Shown: positions 12,126 to 25,300 of the stretch, in pieces
Layout: the number at the start of each line of letters is the position of its first letter
Position numbering within the stretch: position 1 is the stretch's first letter
DNA from: Saxidomus purpurata
Lineage: Eukaryota; Mollusca; Bivalvia; Venerida; Veneridae
DNA: 64,000 nt
Reading direction: 5' to 3'
NCBI GenBank assembly: GCA_022818135.1
Contig: JAFMSR010000001.1
Span: 32,962,463 to 33,026,462 of the forward strand
Made by a program: the position numbers and the translations under genes
The notes under the pieces: model-generated
What the model saw: only the letters and a program-made list of their open reading frames with translations
What the model was told of the DNA's origin: nothing
Database searches by the model: none

Positions 12126-12299
12126 TACATCCAGTTTTAGGGTATGCCTCTTTCATGAGTCAGATCTCTGCAGATTCCATTATTCAAGTTCCCCAAGAGA
12201 GTATTTTCCGGAAGATGCAGTTTATGTATCCATTATGATGGGCATCTACATGTATATATATCTCTGTTTACTGCCAACTCCTCTTTCGAGTGTTTCAGA

Positions 12300-12510
12300 C
12301 ATGAAGTATCCGACAGGCGGCGAGGCAGAATACCCTATCTCTTTTCAAATAGACCCCTTGGTTCTGTACCGTGCTCAGTGGATAGCACTGGTACCCGTGA
12401 GGCCTTTCCTGGGAAGAACTAGTACATGACCTTTTGTTGGGTGGGAGACACTGAGGAGCATCTCAAAACTACCGGGATTTGAACCAGAAATGTCTCTTAA
12501 TGTATTTTAT
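12300..12510 (-). mobile_element. tRNA-derived SINE, truncated copy
   Basis: Read on the minus strand, an RNA polymerase III B box (GGTTCAAATCC, near 12475-12488) is followed by a body ending 'gaaccaaggggtctatttg'. The same body phrase occurs in the next SINE at 13240-13440, so they are one family. The A box is not recognisable here, which suggests loss of the head. Confidence 0.6.
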
Positions 12511-12639
12511 GCTGATTTACATTTACAAGGACTGCCTTATGAGAAATACATGATATAAAATTTTAAAAAGAAATAATGTTACCTTTTTGTATGCTTGCAT
12601 AATAATAAGAGTTTAAAATCATCGAAAAGTATAACTGCT

Positions 12640-13239
12640 TTAATAGCCTGAAGAAGCACGCAGGACTATTGTGTCCCACTTTGTGCAATTAACAAAAATA
12701 TTCACACTTTTTTGACAAGTGGATGGTTCATGTGATAGTAGTGGGACTTTATAAAAACACGGACAAATGAGACATCTGATCTTTGGGCCTGTAAGATGTC
12801 CGAAATACAAATACGCCCCTAAAGAAACCAACTTAATACATACATAAAAACTTTGACAATTAGAAAAAATCTGTCAAAATGTATAGTTATTTAGTTAATT
12901 AACTAGGCAGAAAAAGGTAGCATCCTGCAATATATATTTCATTTAATTGAAACGCAAAACTTAAATATCTTTTTGACAGACCCTGAAATAAGCAGTACAA
13001 AACAGAAATCCCTTGTCGATGTAGCGATTGCAAAAAAACCCGTTCCTTTAAATGGTTTTCTCTATATAAGACGAAATATTCAAACAAATTGACTGAAAAA
13101 TTGAAGCAATTTACACGTGTAATATACTTTTCCTTTTTAATCCCTGCCGACCCCGGGATATCGCCGTGGGTGAAATTGCTTAGACACCTGACAGGCACAG
13201 TTTGAAGAGATAGATGCAGATACAAGGGAATCTAGGTAC
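12640..13239. other. Nothing recognised
   Basis: The stretch between the two related SINEs has no supported exon or repeat. Confidence 0.4.
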
Positions 13240-13442
13240 CAGACCCTAGCTCTTATACGAATAGACCCCTTGGTTCTTTAATGTGCCCAGTATATAGCAC
13301 CAATACATACCAGTCTCTAGATGAGTCGGAAACACTGTAAAGCGTTTCTGAAATTTCCAGTGTCCCGGCCGAGAATCGAACCAGAACCAGGTATATCAGG
13401 ATTGGTAGTCCAGAGCCTTAACCACATGACCAATGGTCCGTA
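13240..13442 (-). mobile_element. tRNA-derived SINE with A and B boxes
   Basis: On the minus strand the head reads TGGTCATGTGGTTAAGGC (A-box region) and, some 40 bases on, GGTTCGATTCTCGG (B box). This is the layout of a serine/leucine-type tRNA head. The body shares 'accaaggggtctat' with the SINE at 12300-12510. Confidence 0.7.
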
Positions 13443-14029
13443 GACTCCTTTAAGCAATTGATTAAAAAATGGAATGGTATTTACACAAGAGACTTAAGTA
13501 TTTTATTTGCAGGTTTCGACGTCTGAATATGTTGTTTTGACCCTTTAATTTTGGACTTTTAAAGTTTACGTACAGAAAATGTAATTATCGTTTCCAACAT
13601 AAGTCGGCGCTTTTATTTCATATTAAGTGTTACACACCTTATGACTAACTTGTGGATGATGAATGATAACAAACAGAAGTTATATAAGACACACTTTACT
13701 ATACCTAGCAATACAATATTGTCAACTTTAATAAAGATAACATTAGTACGAAAAAGTAAACCACACTTATAAAAGATATCTTTTAAGAAAAAGTTCCTAT
13801 CAAGAACAATTAAATTAAAACATGTTTAAGTTAACACATAGAAAGAACGTTTAAACAGGTATTCATGTAATTATAATAAGTGCCTTTATTTCATATAAGT
13901 ACATGGGTACTCATTTCCAGTTGTATACTAGCTGCTGAATAACATAGTAGTCATAATCATATGCAATAGACAGTGATACAAAGTGACCGTCATAATTTAA
14001 AAGAAGACATGAGTCACTAAGTCTACTTA

Positions 14030-14770
<741 letters not shown>

Positions 14771-16296
14771 GAACATTGCCAAAGTTTTGACAAAAAAATA
14801 TATATCTCAGTTTGATTCCAATTGAATATAGAGAAAATCAGTTAAAATCTTTTTTGACTCTCCTATTCAAAAATAGAGATTCAATCCTTTCTATTATGTA
14901 CATTTCAATTTATATAAATTAACTTGAGACACGATACGTACCGGTATCGTTTCACCCCGTACCAACGTATTCTTATGTAAATTAAAATCTGCAATTTTTC
15001 TGACATTTATTAGCTGAAACTTGAATTTGAATGAGTCGAGTGCTTTTTCCGTTGACAGCAACTGAGTAATAACGGGCAGTATACTACTCGATCTCAAAAC
15101 TCAAAAGGTAAACAAATAAACATTAATGACTGCCCAAGGAATGATTCAATTACTATATTACCATATTATATCCAAGTTTGAATACTTCAAAGTATAATTT
15201 TTGTTAGAGTTATTCACTCTCAATATATTGTAATACGTAGTGCCGCGTGATGCAATTTATCGCAAAACGAAATTTCTGGCAATACCCATCCCCACATTCA
15301 AACTTCTACCTATAAGTCACCAAGACAAACACTCAGAATAATTTCATGTAGATTTGGTATTAATTGTGGTCTCTAGAGCGTTACAAAAGAATTCGACCAT
15401 GTGACCTAGTTTTTGTTCTCCCCTGGCCACCCAGATATGAACTTGTCCTAAAATCACAGAGACAACATTCTGACCTTTTTGTATGAAGATTGGCCGTTAA
15501 GTTTGCATCTAGAACCTTGACCCATGAGCACAAAACACAATCCCCAAAAAAGTCTTTATTTATATGTTTTACACACATAATAATTTAGTTTCATTATGGC
15601 AATTGTAACTAAAATTATTGAATATATTACCGTTTTTCTATTTTTAGTTACAGTGACATTGACCTTCACCCCAAGAACCCCAGAACACAACCACATTAAA
15701 GACCTTCTTTAATTCTTACTACAAACAAAAGTTTAATACATTACGTCAACTGTAACTAAAGATATTGAATATATTACAGTTTTCCTATATTAAGTAACAG
15801 TGACTTTGACCCTAGGAGCACAAAATCCACAATCCAATTAAAGAAATTCACAAATACTTCCTTTACACTCAGTTTGGTTGCACTATGTTCACTGTCAAAT
15901 ATTGTGTGTGTGAAACATTCTAAGTTAAGGAGCCATAATCCAGTCAAAATACACGACAGGGTTATGTAACTTGTAAAACTCTTTCTTCTTTCTATTGTTC
16001 ATTTTACAGTGAACAGGCATTCCAACTTCCAAAGTGATAGCTTTGATAGTTTACATAAGGTGACTTATTCACAAAACTTAAAAAATCAGACTAGCTGAAA
16101 ATGACAAAGTTCAAAAATACTAAAATACCTCATCCCCCCCCCAAATGTATGACTCAAAATCGACCCAAAATCCATTGATATTCATGTTTTTATCCCCCCC
16201 CCCAAAAAAAGGGGTCACTGCATCTTTAGCATATAATGTGAAGAAGGGTATTAGATGAACACGTTTTCCGAGTTTCAAAGTGATAGCTTTGATAGT
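14771..16296. repeat. Diverged dispersed repeat hosting the next insertion
   Basis: There is no gene. From about 15360 the phrases 'tctagagcgtt', 'atgtgacctagtttttg' and 'cattctgacc' match the units at 26690-27660. Two copies of 'caaagtgatagctttgatag' occur at about 16031 and 16276. The second is cut by the insertion of the 16297-19325 element, and the same host repeat type resumes after 19331. Confidence 0.55.
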
Positions 16297-19200
16297 CACA
16301 CTGTATCGGCAAAACGCACTGGCTCCCACTTAACGATAATGCTCCAACTAACGTAACGAACCGGCTCCAATAAAACATGGCGGATTTCGTAAACAAAACG
16401 CACGTGAGTATAACAGATTAGTGTATTTTTTATAGTTATTCGCAAATTCTGATGAAATGAATACTCTTACGGAATGCCCACACCTGTCCTGCATGACCGT
16501 AGCTTGTCGGCTTTTTCAGACATCCGTGCGTGTGAAAGTAATGCAAGTTGAATGCAGAGGATTCAACGGTAAACAGTGCGAAAACAGACCAAAATACATG
16601 GATTTTGCACAAAATGAGCGAAGTTAAGGTGTTTAGGATAAAACAAATGCACTGGCATGTTACTTTTAGTCAAATCTCGTAAGATTATACTCTTACATTA
16701 CCGATCTGGTATTTCTATGGGGAAAAATCTACCTTTTCAACAATACAACGATTTAGACTCCAATTTCAGATACAACGAAACAGTTCCAACTCGTGTTTCA
16801 CCAACCATTTTTATAGACATTTTAGAACAATTGCAATTATTAAACAGTTCCGATTCGTTTTTCTCAATGTGTTTGCTCGCCATTGATAGCAAATGATGAC
16901 AAAATAAAAGCAGAAATTTATATATAACGAATGTAAACGGAAAATAAAAGAATCTGAGAGGGCGTGTAGCGCTTTTGTCTTATAGTAGTAGTAAACCGAA
17001 AAATCATGGACTATAACTGTACTGTATTGACACCTTTTCTTTATATATTATCAATTGTTAAAAGTTAAAAAAGGACAGTGAACGATGTTGATGATGGAAA
17101 ATCCCGACAAAGTGCATTAAAACATTGGCGCGAGTTCAGAAATCGGTGTTACGTTTTAAAAATAATGATAATATTGGTGACACTATGAACTTTGACCGTC
17201 CAAAAACCTATACTATGTATTCTTATTCATTTAATGATATACCTCATATACTTTTGAACACTGATTCAAAATGCAAAATAGTCATCACACTACAGTATAA
17301 GTCAGAAATGGCTCCCCTTTAAATATATGGACACTATAATAAACAAACACTTTATTTTATCTTTTGATAGGTACAAAATTGAAAAATGCAAGGGCTATGT
17401 ACTGACGAAATATTGATAATTCGGGCCAAGGTGACAATAGAACATTTGTTCTGCAAAAGTTTGTTTGAAATTAGTAACAAATAAAACATATATGTTGCAG
17501 GAAGCTGAATCATAAAATATTGACAGACGAACGACCGACAGAACACGAGCAAAATATAATGAATATTGCTATCATGAACCTTTCGCTTAGGTGAGCTTCA
17601 TTAGTAATTGCGATAAATATTGTGGAAATCCCATTAAGTGTTCTAGTCAAAGACTAAGTACCATAGATAATATTAAACTGGCTTCATTTCAAATAATCAT
17701 CTTCATGCTACATGTATATGCATGAAATCATTTAAAAGTAGTGGTTTTTCCGGAATAAGTGGATGTAACGCTGAATAGAGTCCTATATCTTTTACAATTG
17801 TGTCAGTACCATGAATGTAGATATACAGGCGACATAAATTGCAGACAGATATATCTACAAAAAGTTACCAACAATCATAGGAACCAAACATTTTCATTTC
17901 TTCTCTATGATTAAAGTGATATTACCGTTCAAAGTGACTTAAAACATTAATCAGTGATTTATACTCCTAGAATAATAAACATTGCCATAGTTATAACTCG
18001 AAAATAAAGATCTGTGTAACAGTTTCATTGACATTGAATATAGAGGCAATCTGTAAATTTATAATCATTTTTGACTATCCTAGTAAATCCACTATTTCGG
18101 TTATGTATATCTTAATTTGTATTTCGTCAATAACAGAAATAACTTAATAAAACTTATTTTTTATATGTTTTAAAAGTATGAACTTTTTTGGAGCATCATT
18201 CTTAACTATAAACTAATGTGGCTATTCGAAGGATAATATAACACGCAGTTTAGAGCCTCGTTACCGCCAAAATGTCTTGTATATCTTGTATTTCAAATAT
18301 AGAGTGTGAAATTACATGGATAGAAAATACACAAGGAAATACTATTAGCGAGACAGTCTATGTTAATTTTGTTTATAAATTTTACAAAACAAATCATCTC
18401 TGATAAAAGTATCACTGTTGATAGAAGAAGCTTTGTTCTTACGAAATGTTAGGTTTGAACTTCCCGTTCAAACTACTGTTAAGAATAATAATGTTCATCC
18501 TCGTTTTCAACTTCTGAAAGTCTTAATTATTAGTTTCATCTTGTTTGTATGACCTGTAAATATTCACGTGCTAATATCATATGTAATAATATCATATGAC
18601 CAAGACGATGCACACTATGTATCGGTCCGAAATAAAAAAAAGGTTCTGCTTTCTTAATGATTCCTGTCATTGTATAGCAAAGTAATTGGAATACTAGTAT
18701 TTTCATGTTCTGTGTTTATTTTAAAATGAGGTGAGACAAGATGACATAATCACGTGAGTTTTTGCGGTAAGAGATTCTTTTATAACTGCAATTGTTCTAA
18801 AACGTCTGTGAAAATGGTTGGTGAAACACGAGTTGGAACTGTTTCGTTGTATCTGAAATTGGAGTCTAAATCGTTGTATTGTTGAAAAGGTAGATTTTTC
18901 CCCATAGAAATACCAGATCGGTAATGTACGAGTATAATCTTACGAGATTTGACTAAAAGTAACATGCCAGTGCATTTGTTTTATCCTAAACACCTTAACT
19001 TCGCTCATTTTGTGCAAAATCCATGTATTTTGGTCTGTTTTCGCACTGTTTACCGTTGAATCCTCTGCATTCAACTTGCATTACTTTCACACGCACGGAT
19101 GTCTGAAAAAGCCGACAAGCTACGGTCATGCAGGACAGGTGTGGGCATTCCGTAAGAGTATTCATTTCATCAGAATTTGCGAATAACTATAAAAAATACA

Positions 19201-19325
19201 CTAATCTGTTATACTCACGTGCGTTTTGTTTACGAAATCCGCCATGTTTTATTGGAGCCGGTTCGTTACGTTAGTTGGAGCATTATCGTTAAGTGGGAGC
19301 CAGTGCGTTTTGCCGATACAGTGTG
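16297..19325. mobile_element. Long-TIR DNA element, 3.0 kb, non-autonomous
   Basis: The first and last roughly 545 bases (16297-16840 and 18781-19325) are near-identical inverted copies starting CACACTGTATCGGC. A 5-base direct repeat, ATAGT, flanks the element (16292-16296 and 19326-19330), as expected for a target-site duplication. Each arm carries 'aacatggcggatttcgtaaac' followed by a donor-like 'gtgagt', and a short frame (MLLLVKSRKIIL...) present in both arms. The 1.94-kb centre has no transposase-like frame. CAC-initial ends with a 5-base duplication fit Transib/RAG-type elements better than the usual 4-base Chapaev or 2-3-base CACTA forms, but I cannot assign a superfamily. Confidence 0.85.
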
Positions 19326-19330
19326 ATAGT

Positions 19331-22300
19331 TAGAAACCTAAAGCAAAATTGAACTAACGCCGCCGCCCATCAAGTGACAACAAAAGCTAGTCATTTTTTT
19401 CCAAAACATCAGACGAGCTAATAATTGGGTAAAAAAATATGACTTCTAAAATGTTCACAAGGTTTTGATATGATCTGACAGTTTTCCACCCCACATAACC
19501 CAGTTTCGAACATGACCTATAAAACTTTGAGAAAAACATTCTGACCAATTTTCAAGATAATAGTAATAGGCGGTCAAATGTCACATCTAGAGTGTTCACA
19601 AGACCTAGTGACCTTATTTCTAACCCCACATAACACGATTTCGAACAAGACCTACAGTTTTTAGGACAAACTTCCTGACATTTTTTTCTACGATTGGGCA
19701 CAAATGTGGCTTGTAGTGTGTTCCCAAATTATATACAGACGGACGACGGACATTCATCAATCATAAAAGCTCACCATGACCACTTCGCATTTAAAAATGA
19801 GCTAAAAATGTAACTAAAATTTCAACAATGTAGCTATGACAATCTTACCAAATATAATACAAATGTACCCAACAATATGAACAACTATATTAAAGATAAA
19901 CAAATCTGAAGTATTCAAACTTCATGTAACAAAAATTAACACTCAAGCATACACGTAATACATGCATATACAATATTCATAAACAACACGTTGACGAGTC
20001 ATTTCATATTAAAAAAGAAAAAACGAGAGATTGTTTTTCACAAAAACACATGTCTCCCACTCTTATCATCTTGATTTTTAAGCTAGTGACCCCAATTATA
20101 ATATGAACAACTATACTTCAGCAGATCTGAGAGCAAATTTTTTGTGGAAATTCCAGCAAGAGACTTTGGAGAAGAAGCACATACAAGATTTATTATTTAT
20201 GGTTCCCATTACCATGACCTTTACGCTAGTGACCTGATATTATAGCATGCACAACTTAACTGTATAATGATGCTTCCAGCAAAGTTTAAAGAATCCAGCA
20301 TAGGGTGTTGGTGAAGAAGTGCAGCCATGACTTTGCTATATATCAGGATATCATCTAAGTACGCCATACGTCTTCAAATTCCCATAACTCATACAAAAAT
20401 CAATAAGTGAAAAATCCTGGCGATATGGACAACTACACTTTAAAAAGTTTAAAATCCATCCAGACGTGAAGGAGGAGTTGTCCGGGCAATCTTTGTGACA
20501 GACTGAAAGACAGCACAAAATCAATATATCTCCGCACCACTTCATGGTGGGAGACATTATAATCATGTGTCACAAATAGTGTTTCATATAACTTTTGAAT
20601 ATAAAAGTATTGTGATTATAGAAGACAACATAGCACATACAACATAGCACAAAAATGTTTTAAACACTAGTAACATATACACGGTTGCCTTTTCAGCTTT
20701 AACAAATGACCACTCCTTTTGTTCTTTAAGGCCCATGTTTAAAACCTTCAATTGTCCCTTATTTCTCTATCAGGGCTATTTTTTGTCTATGAACATGTGC
20801 CAGTTAAACAAACTAACCTAAAACGAATTTTTAGCTTAAGTCTAAATCAGATTATGTTGACTACCTTCCCTTTCACAATCACCAGTAAACACATCTCTAT
20901 GCTGCTTCTGAATTACTAGTAAGTGAATGGATGCAAGTCTGTGTTTCTGAAGCAAACCGATATTTAGATACGGAGCTGCTGTTACCTTTAAGACATTTTT
21001 GTTTGAAATTCAGAAATTTTAGTTTACATTTTGTTTCCTGAACTTGTTTAGAAGTAAAATTGTATGCTGTTTACTACTTATACTAAATGTACCAAACTGA
21101 AAATATCCAAAATTGACAATATACGATAAAACGAAGATGCATATACCTATAATGTACTGATCAAGAGCATGACTTAACAATTGACGGCTGAAATGTTCAT
21201 GTTCCAAAACTTTTGTTTGCTATATTTATGCTAAAACACATACTTAATACAGTCTAGCAAATACATTTTTGCTGATACATCCGATTTCAGCTACCTGTAT
21301 GCAGTAAGACAAATCAAGTATTTCTAGCCCTTTCTATTCTACTGTACAATCATTACAACATTTGGATTTATTACTACATAATAACATTGTTACAGCTCAG
21401 ATATCATTCATGACAAGTCAACAGAATATTTACAAAACAAACTCTAATTTCTTCTAATATACAGACAATATGTAAGCCTAACCTACAATAAAATTAAAAT
21501 TACAAAATTCTTAGGATGTACACCTATTTTACTGTGATTTCAAAGTATCTAAACTTATACAGTTTTGGAAAAGTAAACATTAGAAAGAAAACCGTTGATG
21601 GAGCTTATGATATAAATTATTTTTATAATATTCAAAATTTCATAAAAAACATTGTGCAGTTTAACTGAGAAGTTGCATGACCTTATACAAAAGCATCTGC
21701 TTGCTAAATTGAATGCTATTTTGATAAGATGGACATTTGAGCCAATATTCGGGTAAAACTTTCAATGTTTTTTTTGAGATACATTTGAAAGTTGACCACT
21801 AATTATTACCTTTACTTTACTGGCCAGCATGTCTAAATCATGGGTACTGCATATCTCTGCACATGAGAATATTTGATTCCAGTTATATGGAAATTCTTCA
21901 AGACATTTAGAGGATATGGAGGGGTCACAAAACAACAATGACTCATTACCTATGTTCCAATTTTGGTTGCAATAACTTACTTCTACAGAAGTTGAACAGA
22001 CATGTGTGACGCAAAGGGACAATACAAATTGATTCCTGTATTTTTGAAAAAAAAGTGTTTTGGGGTATAAATCTGAACCTTGTTAAGACCCTTACCGCAG
22101 TCCTGTGGTTAAGATCCGTCAATACAAGTCACTTAATCTCTCACTGAGAGTAGGCAATAAGTTGGAGACCCACTACCAACAAACAAGACATTCATATATT
22201 TGAGTCTAGCATATGTCCTTCCTAGGCACGATGGTGTGTTAAAATGAGTGTTTCACCCCCTCCCCTAAAAACAAATACACTTCCACCTTTTCAATAGTTA

Positions 22301-22370
22301 TGCAACACAACCTAAAACTTGGTAACATATGATAACAGCTAAGTATCACGCTCAGTTCTCAGTTATTAAC
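19331..22370. other. Region 3' of the zinc-finger gene, with dispersed repeats
   Basis: From 19331 to about 19820 lies the continuation of the dispersed repeat interrupted by the preceding element ('ctagagtgttcacaagacctagtgacc', ending 'aaaaatgagctaaaaatg'). The rest, about 19820-22370, is AT-rich with no convincing exon. Part of it next to 22370 is probably the 3' untranslated region of the minus-strand zinc-finger gene, and a minus-strand AATAAA exists at about 21367-21372. Confidence 0.45.
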
Positions 22371-25300
22371 TCATTTGCTGGTTTTCTCAGCATCAAGCAA
22401 CTTGAATACGTAGTGGTCTTTTTTCTCATGCATTTTAAGAGCTTTTTCGTTTTTAAACACAATATCACATTGTCTACATGTTACAGAGCTCTCCAGCGCA
22501 TGAATGCTCAAGTGTTGCTTGAGTTGCACATTCCAAGCTGCGGCAAACTTACACTGTGTACATTTGAACGGCTTCTCCCCACTGTGTGTACGCATGTGTG
22601 ATTTCAGCTGATATGGCTGTACACAAGAAAACGAGCACTTGTCACAACTATACGGATGAACTTCTGAAAAATAATGAACTCCTTTTTTACACCCATTTAC
22701 ACATAATTAGTTACATTAGAATCTATCTCCTAATTTTTCTGAAACAAGTCAGTCTAAGTTGTTAATCTGAAATTATTAGTTACTTAAATTTAGTATTTTA
22801 AAACTGCTCCTTCTGTTCAAGATGTATGATCCAAACGTCAAACTGACTTACATAAAAATAACTGTAGGCACCTACAACTGTTACACACTACAGAATACAG
22901 AGGCTTGAAAATTATATGTTAAAGTTCATTAATTTTCAAGATTTCTCTTGTGGTACATGTACAGACTACAACATACAAATGTAGAAAAGAGAAATGCAAT
23001 GCAAGATTTCAAACTCCCAAAAAGCTGAGTTTTAAATAGGATATGTAGGAGTTATGGTGTTGGTTGGTCATTCGTGTACGGAACACATTTTCTCCCCATA
23101 ATGGAAGTGAAAGCATTTCTAGCGCAATCTGTTGAGGTTTTTTTTAATCATATTCAGTTGCAATTCTAGTATTCAGTGGGAACCAAAATCTAAGATAATC
23201 AGCAACAAACATTCAGAAATGTAGCTGAAGGAAATTTTGGATGGCCGGACGTCATACGCCAGGTAAGCAGTTATTATAGTTCACCCTAGCACTTTGTGCC
23301 AGTTTCGCTAAAATTTAAAACTGTCTTTGGAAAACTGCTCATTAACTCTGATTAGCAGACATGGATCTTTTTCATTAATTATATATTAATTATGTTACAA
23401 GAGTTATCTTAATATTTTTTCCTTACCTTTAGCATTCATAAAATTGTAAAACTTCTGTAACAAAGTTGAGTTTCATTGAATTAGCTTTAGTATATGTACA
23501 GCTATCTATGTATCCATAGCCATCTAACAAATGTCTAGATGAGTGGACAGAAAGAAGGAAAGCTGAACCCATAATCCTCTGTCGTTCAAGGAAAGGGTGA
23601 CTTATGTTAAGATATTAAGTAAAGATTTTCATGAATTTCAGATACAAATATATTATAATAATTCCAACTTACTTGTGTGTGCCATCACATGCTCCTTCAG
23701 CCTCTTTGCGTTTTTAGCCGCATAAGGACAAATATGACACTGGAACTTTCTAACACCCATATGTGTACCCTCCACATGACGTTTCAACACTGACTTTGAT
23801 GATAAAACAACACCACACACCTGACACTGGTGACCTCGTTTACAATTTTCTTGGTGTTGTTTGTATTCCTCAGGAGTAAGTTTCCTGAAATCTGAAGTAA
23901 ATTAAACTTTAATTAAACAAAATAAGAGTCTGTTACAACCTTTCCGAGGCTCTATACTACACTAATAAAATAAAGCATATATTCTGTACTAAGAATATTA
24001 TATTATAAAATGAATGAGAAATACTATTTCATGCTTTCCAGTGGTTATAACAGTAGAAAACAATTTCACGGTTTGTCCACCTTTATGTTTACCAGAAAGC
24101 AACGTGTTTATTGTACTGTATTGTTATTCAATCCAGTTATCTCGGATTTACTAAATTGGCTTATGACTTTGGTACGAAATATAACTTAAGACAGTTACAG
24201 GCCTCGCTGTTTATGAGCAGGAAGTCCTCTCTTTTTTATTGTATTGTCGAATTAAATCTAATACTATCTAATACCTGTTTTACAACTGTTACAATACTGT
24301 GCTACATCCGCATGGACAGTCCTCGTGTGTTGCTTCCTTTTCAATCCCGTCTGAAACTTAACATCACAAAATTTGCACTTGTACTGTGGGTCATCATGCT
24401 CCTTCCCCATGTGTGTAAGTCTGGCATCCCAGTTGTATAAAACCATCCCACATATATCACACACATACTCCTGGCCTTTACGCAACTCATCCATATGTCC
24501 AGTACTAACCCTGTGCCTATTCAGCTCAACTTCAGAGCGGCCCACATAGGTGCACTTGTCACATTCAAGGACCATATTAACATGCTTTTCAATATGTTCT
24601 TCAAAAATATCCTTTGCTGCGGATTTAAAATGTCCACATAAGATACATGTATATAACTCTTCTGTTACCATACTATTTCGGTTCTTCCTTTCAAATGATC
24701 CAACAATTTCCATTCTATACTTTTCTGGATGGTCCTCTAACTTTATATGAACCCATGGTTTCTTCAAACTCTCTCTAACACTCTCCAATTCTTTCTTTAC
24801 TTTTCTTTCTGCTTTACTTTTCTTTTCAAGTTTATCTGAAAACTCATCTAACTTTTTCTTTCTTTTTCTTCTACACTTGACACCTTGTGGATAATCTGAC
24901 TTGCTCCTTTTTCTTTTTCTATCAGGTTTTAGTATAGAAGCTTCATTTTCAGGACTTCCATACCTGAGACTTCCATCTTGAACAATTTCATTATCTGAGA
25001 AAAAACTAAATTCGAGGTCACTTGCTTCCTCTTCACTAACAACAAAATCAGGATCACTTTCTTCATCTTTCTTTATTTTCTTTTTCCAGCTAGTTCCTTC
25101 ATTAGTCTCCTCGATAATATCTTCAATTACTTCCTGCTTAATATCACACAAATACTCAAATTGATTTTCAACACTTTTATCATCACTGTCACTGTCATCT
25201 TTCCATTCCAAACTTGCGTAATTTGGGCGGAAACCTCGAGACTGAACCCTGGAGCTTGTCTTGCGATGTTTGAAGTTTTCTAGGGTGCTTCCAGATTCTT

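Noticed and set aside
11946..12238. SELFQS-repeat frames
   Set aside because: They come from the 11-base minisatellite, with no coding context.
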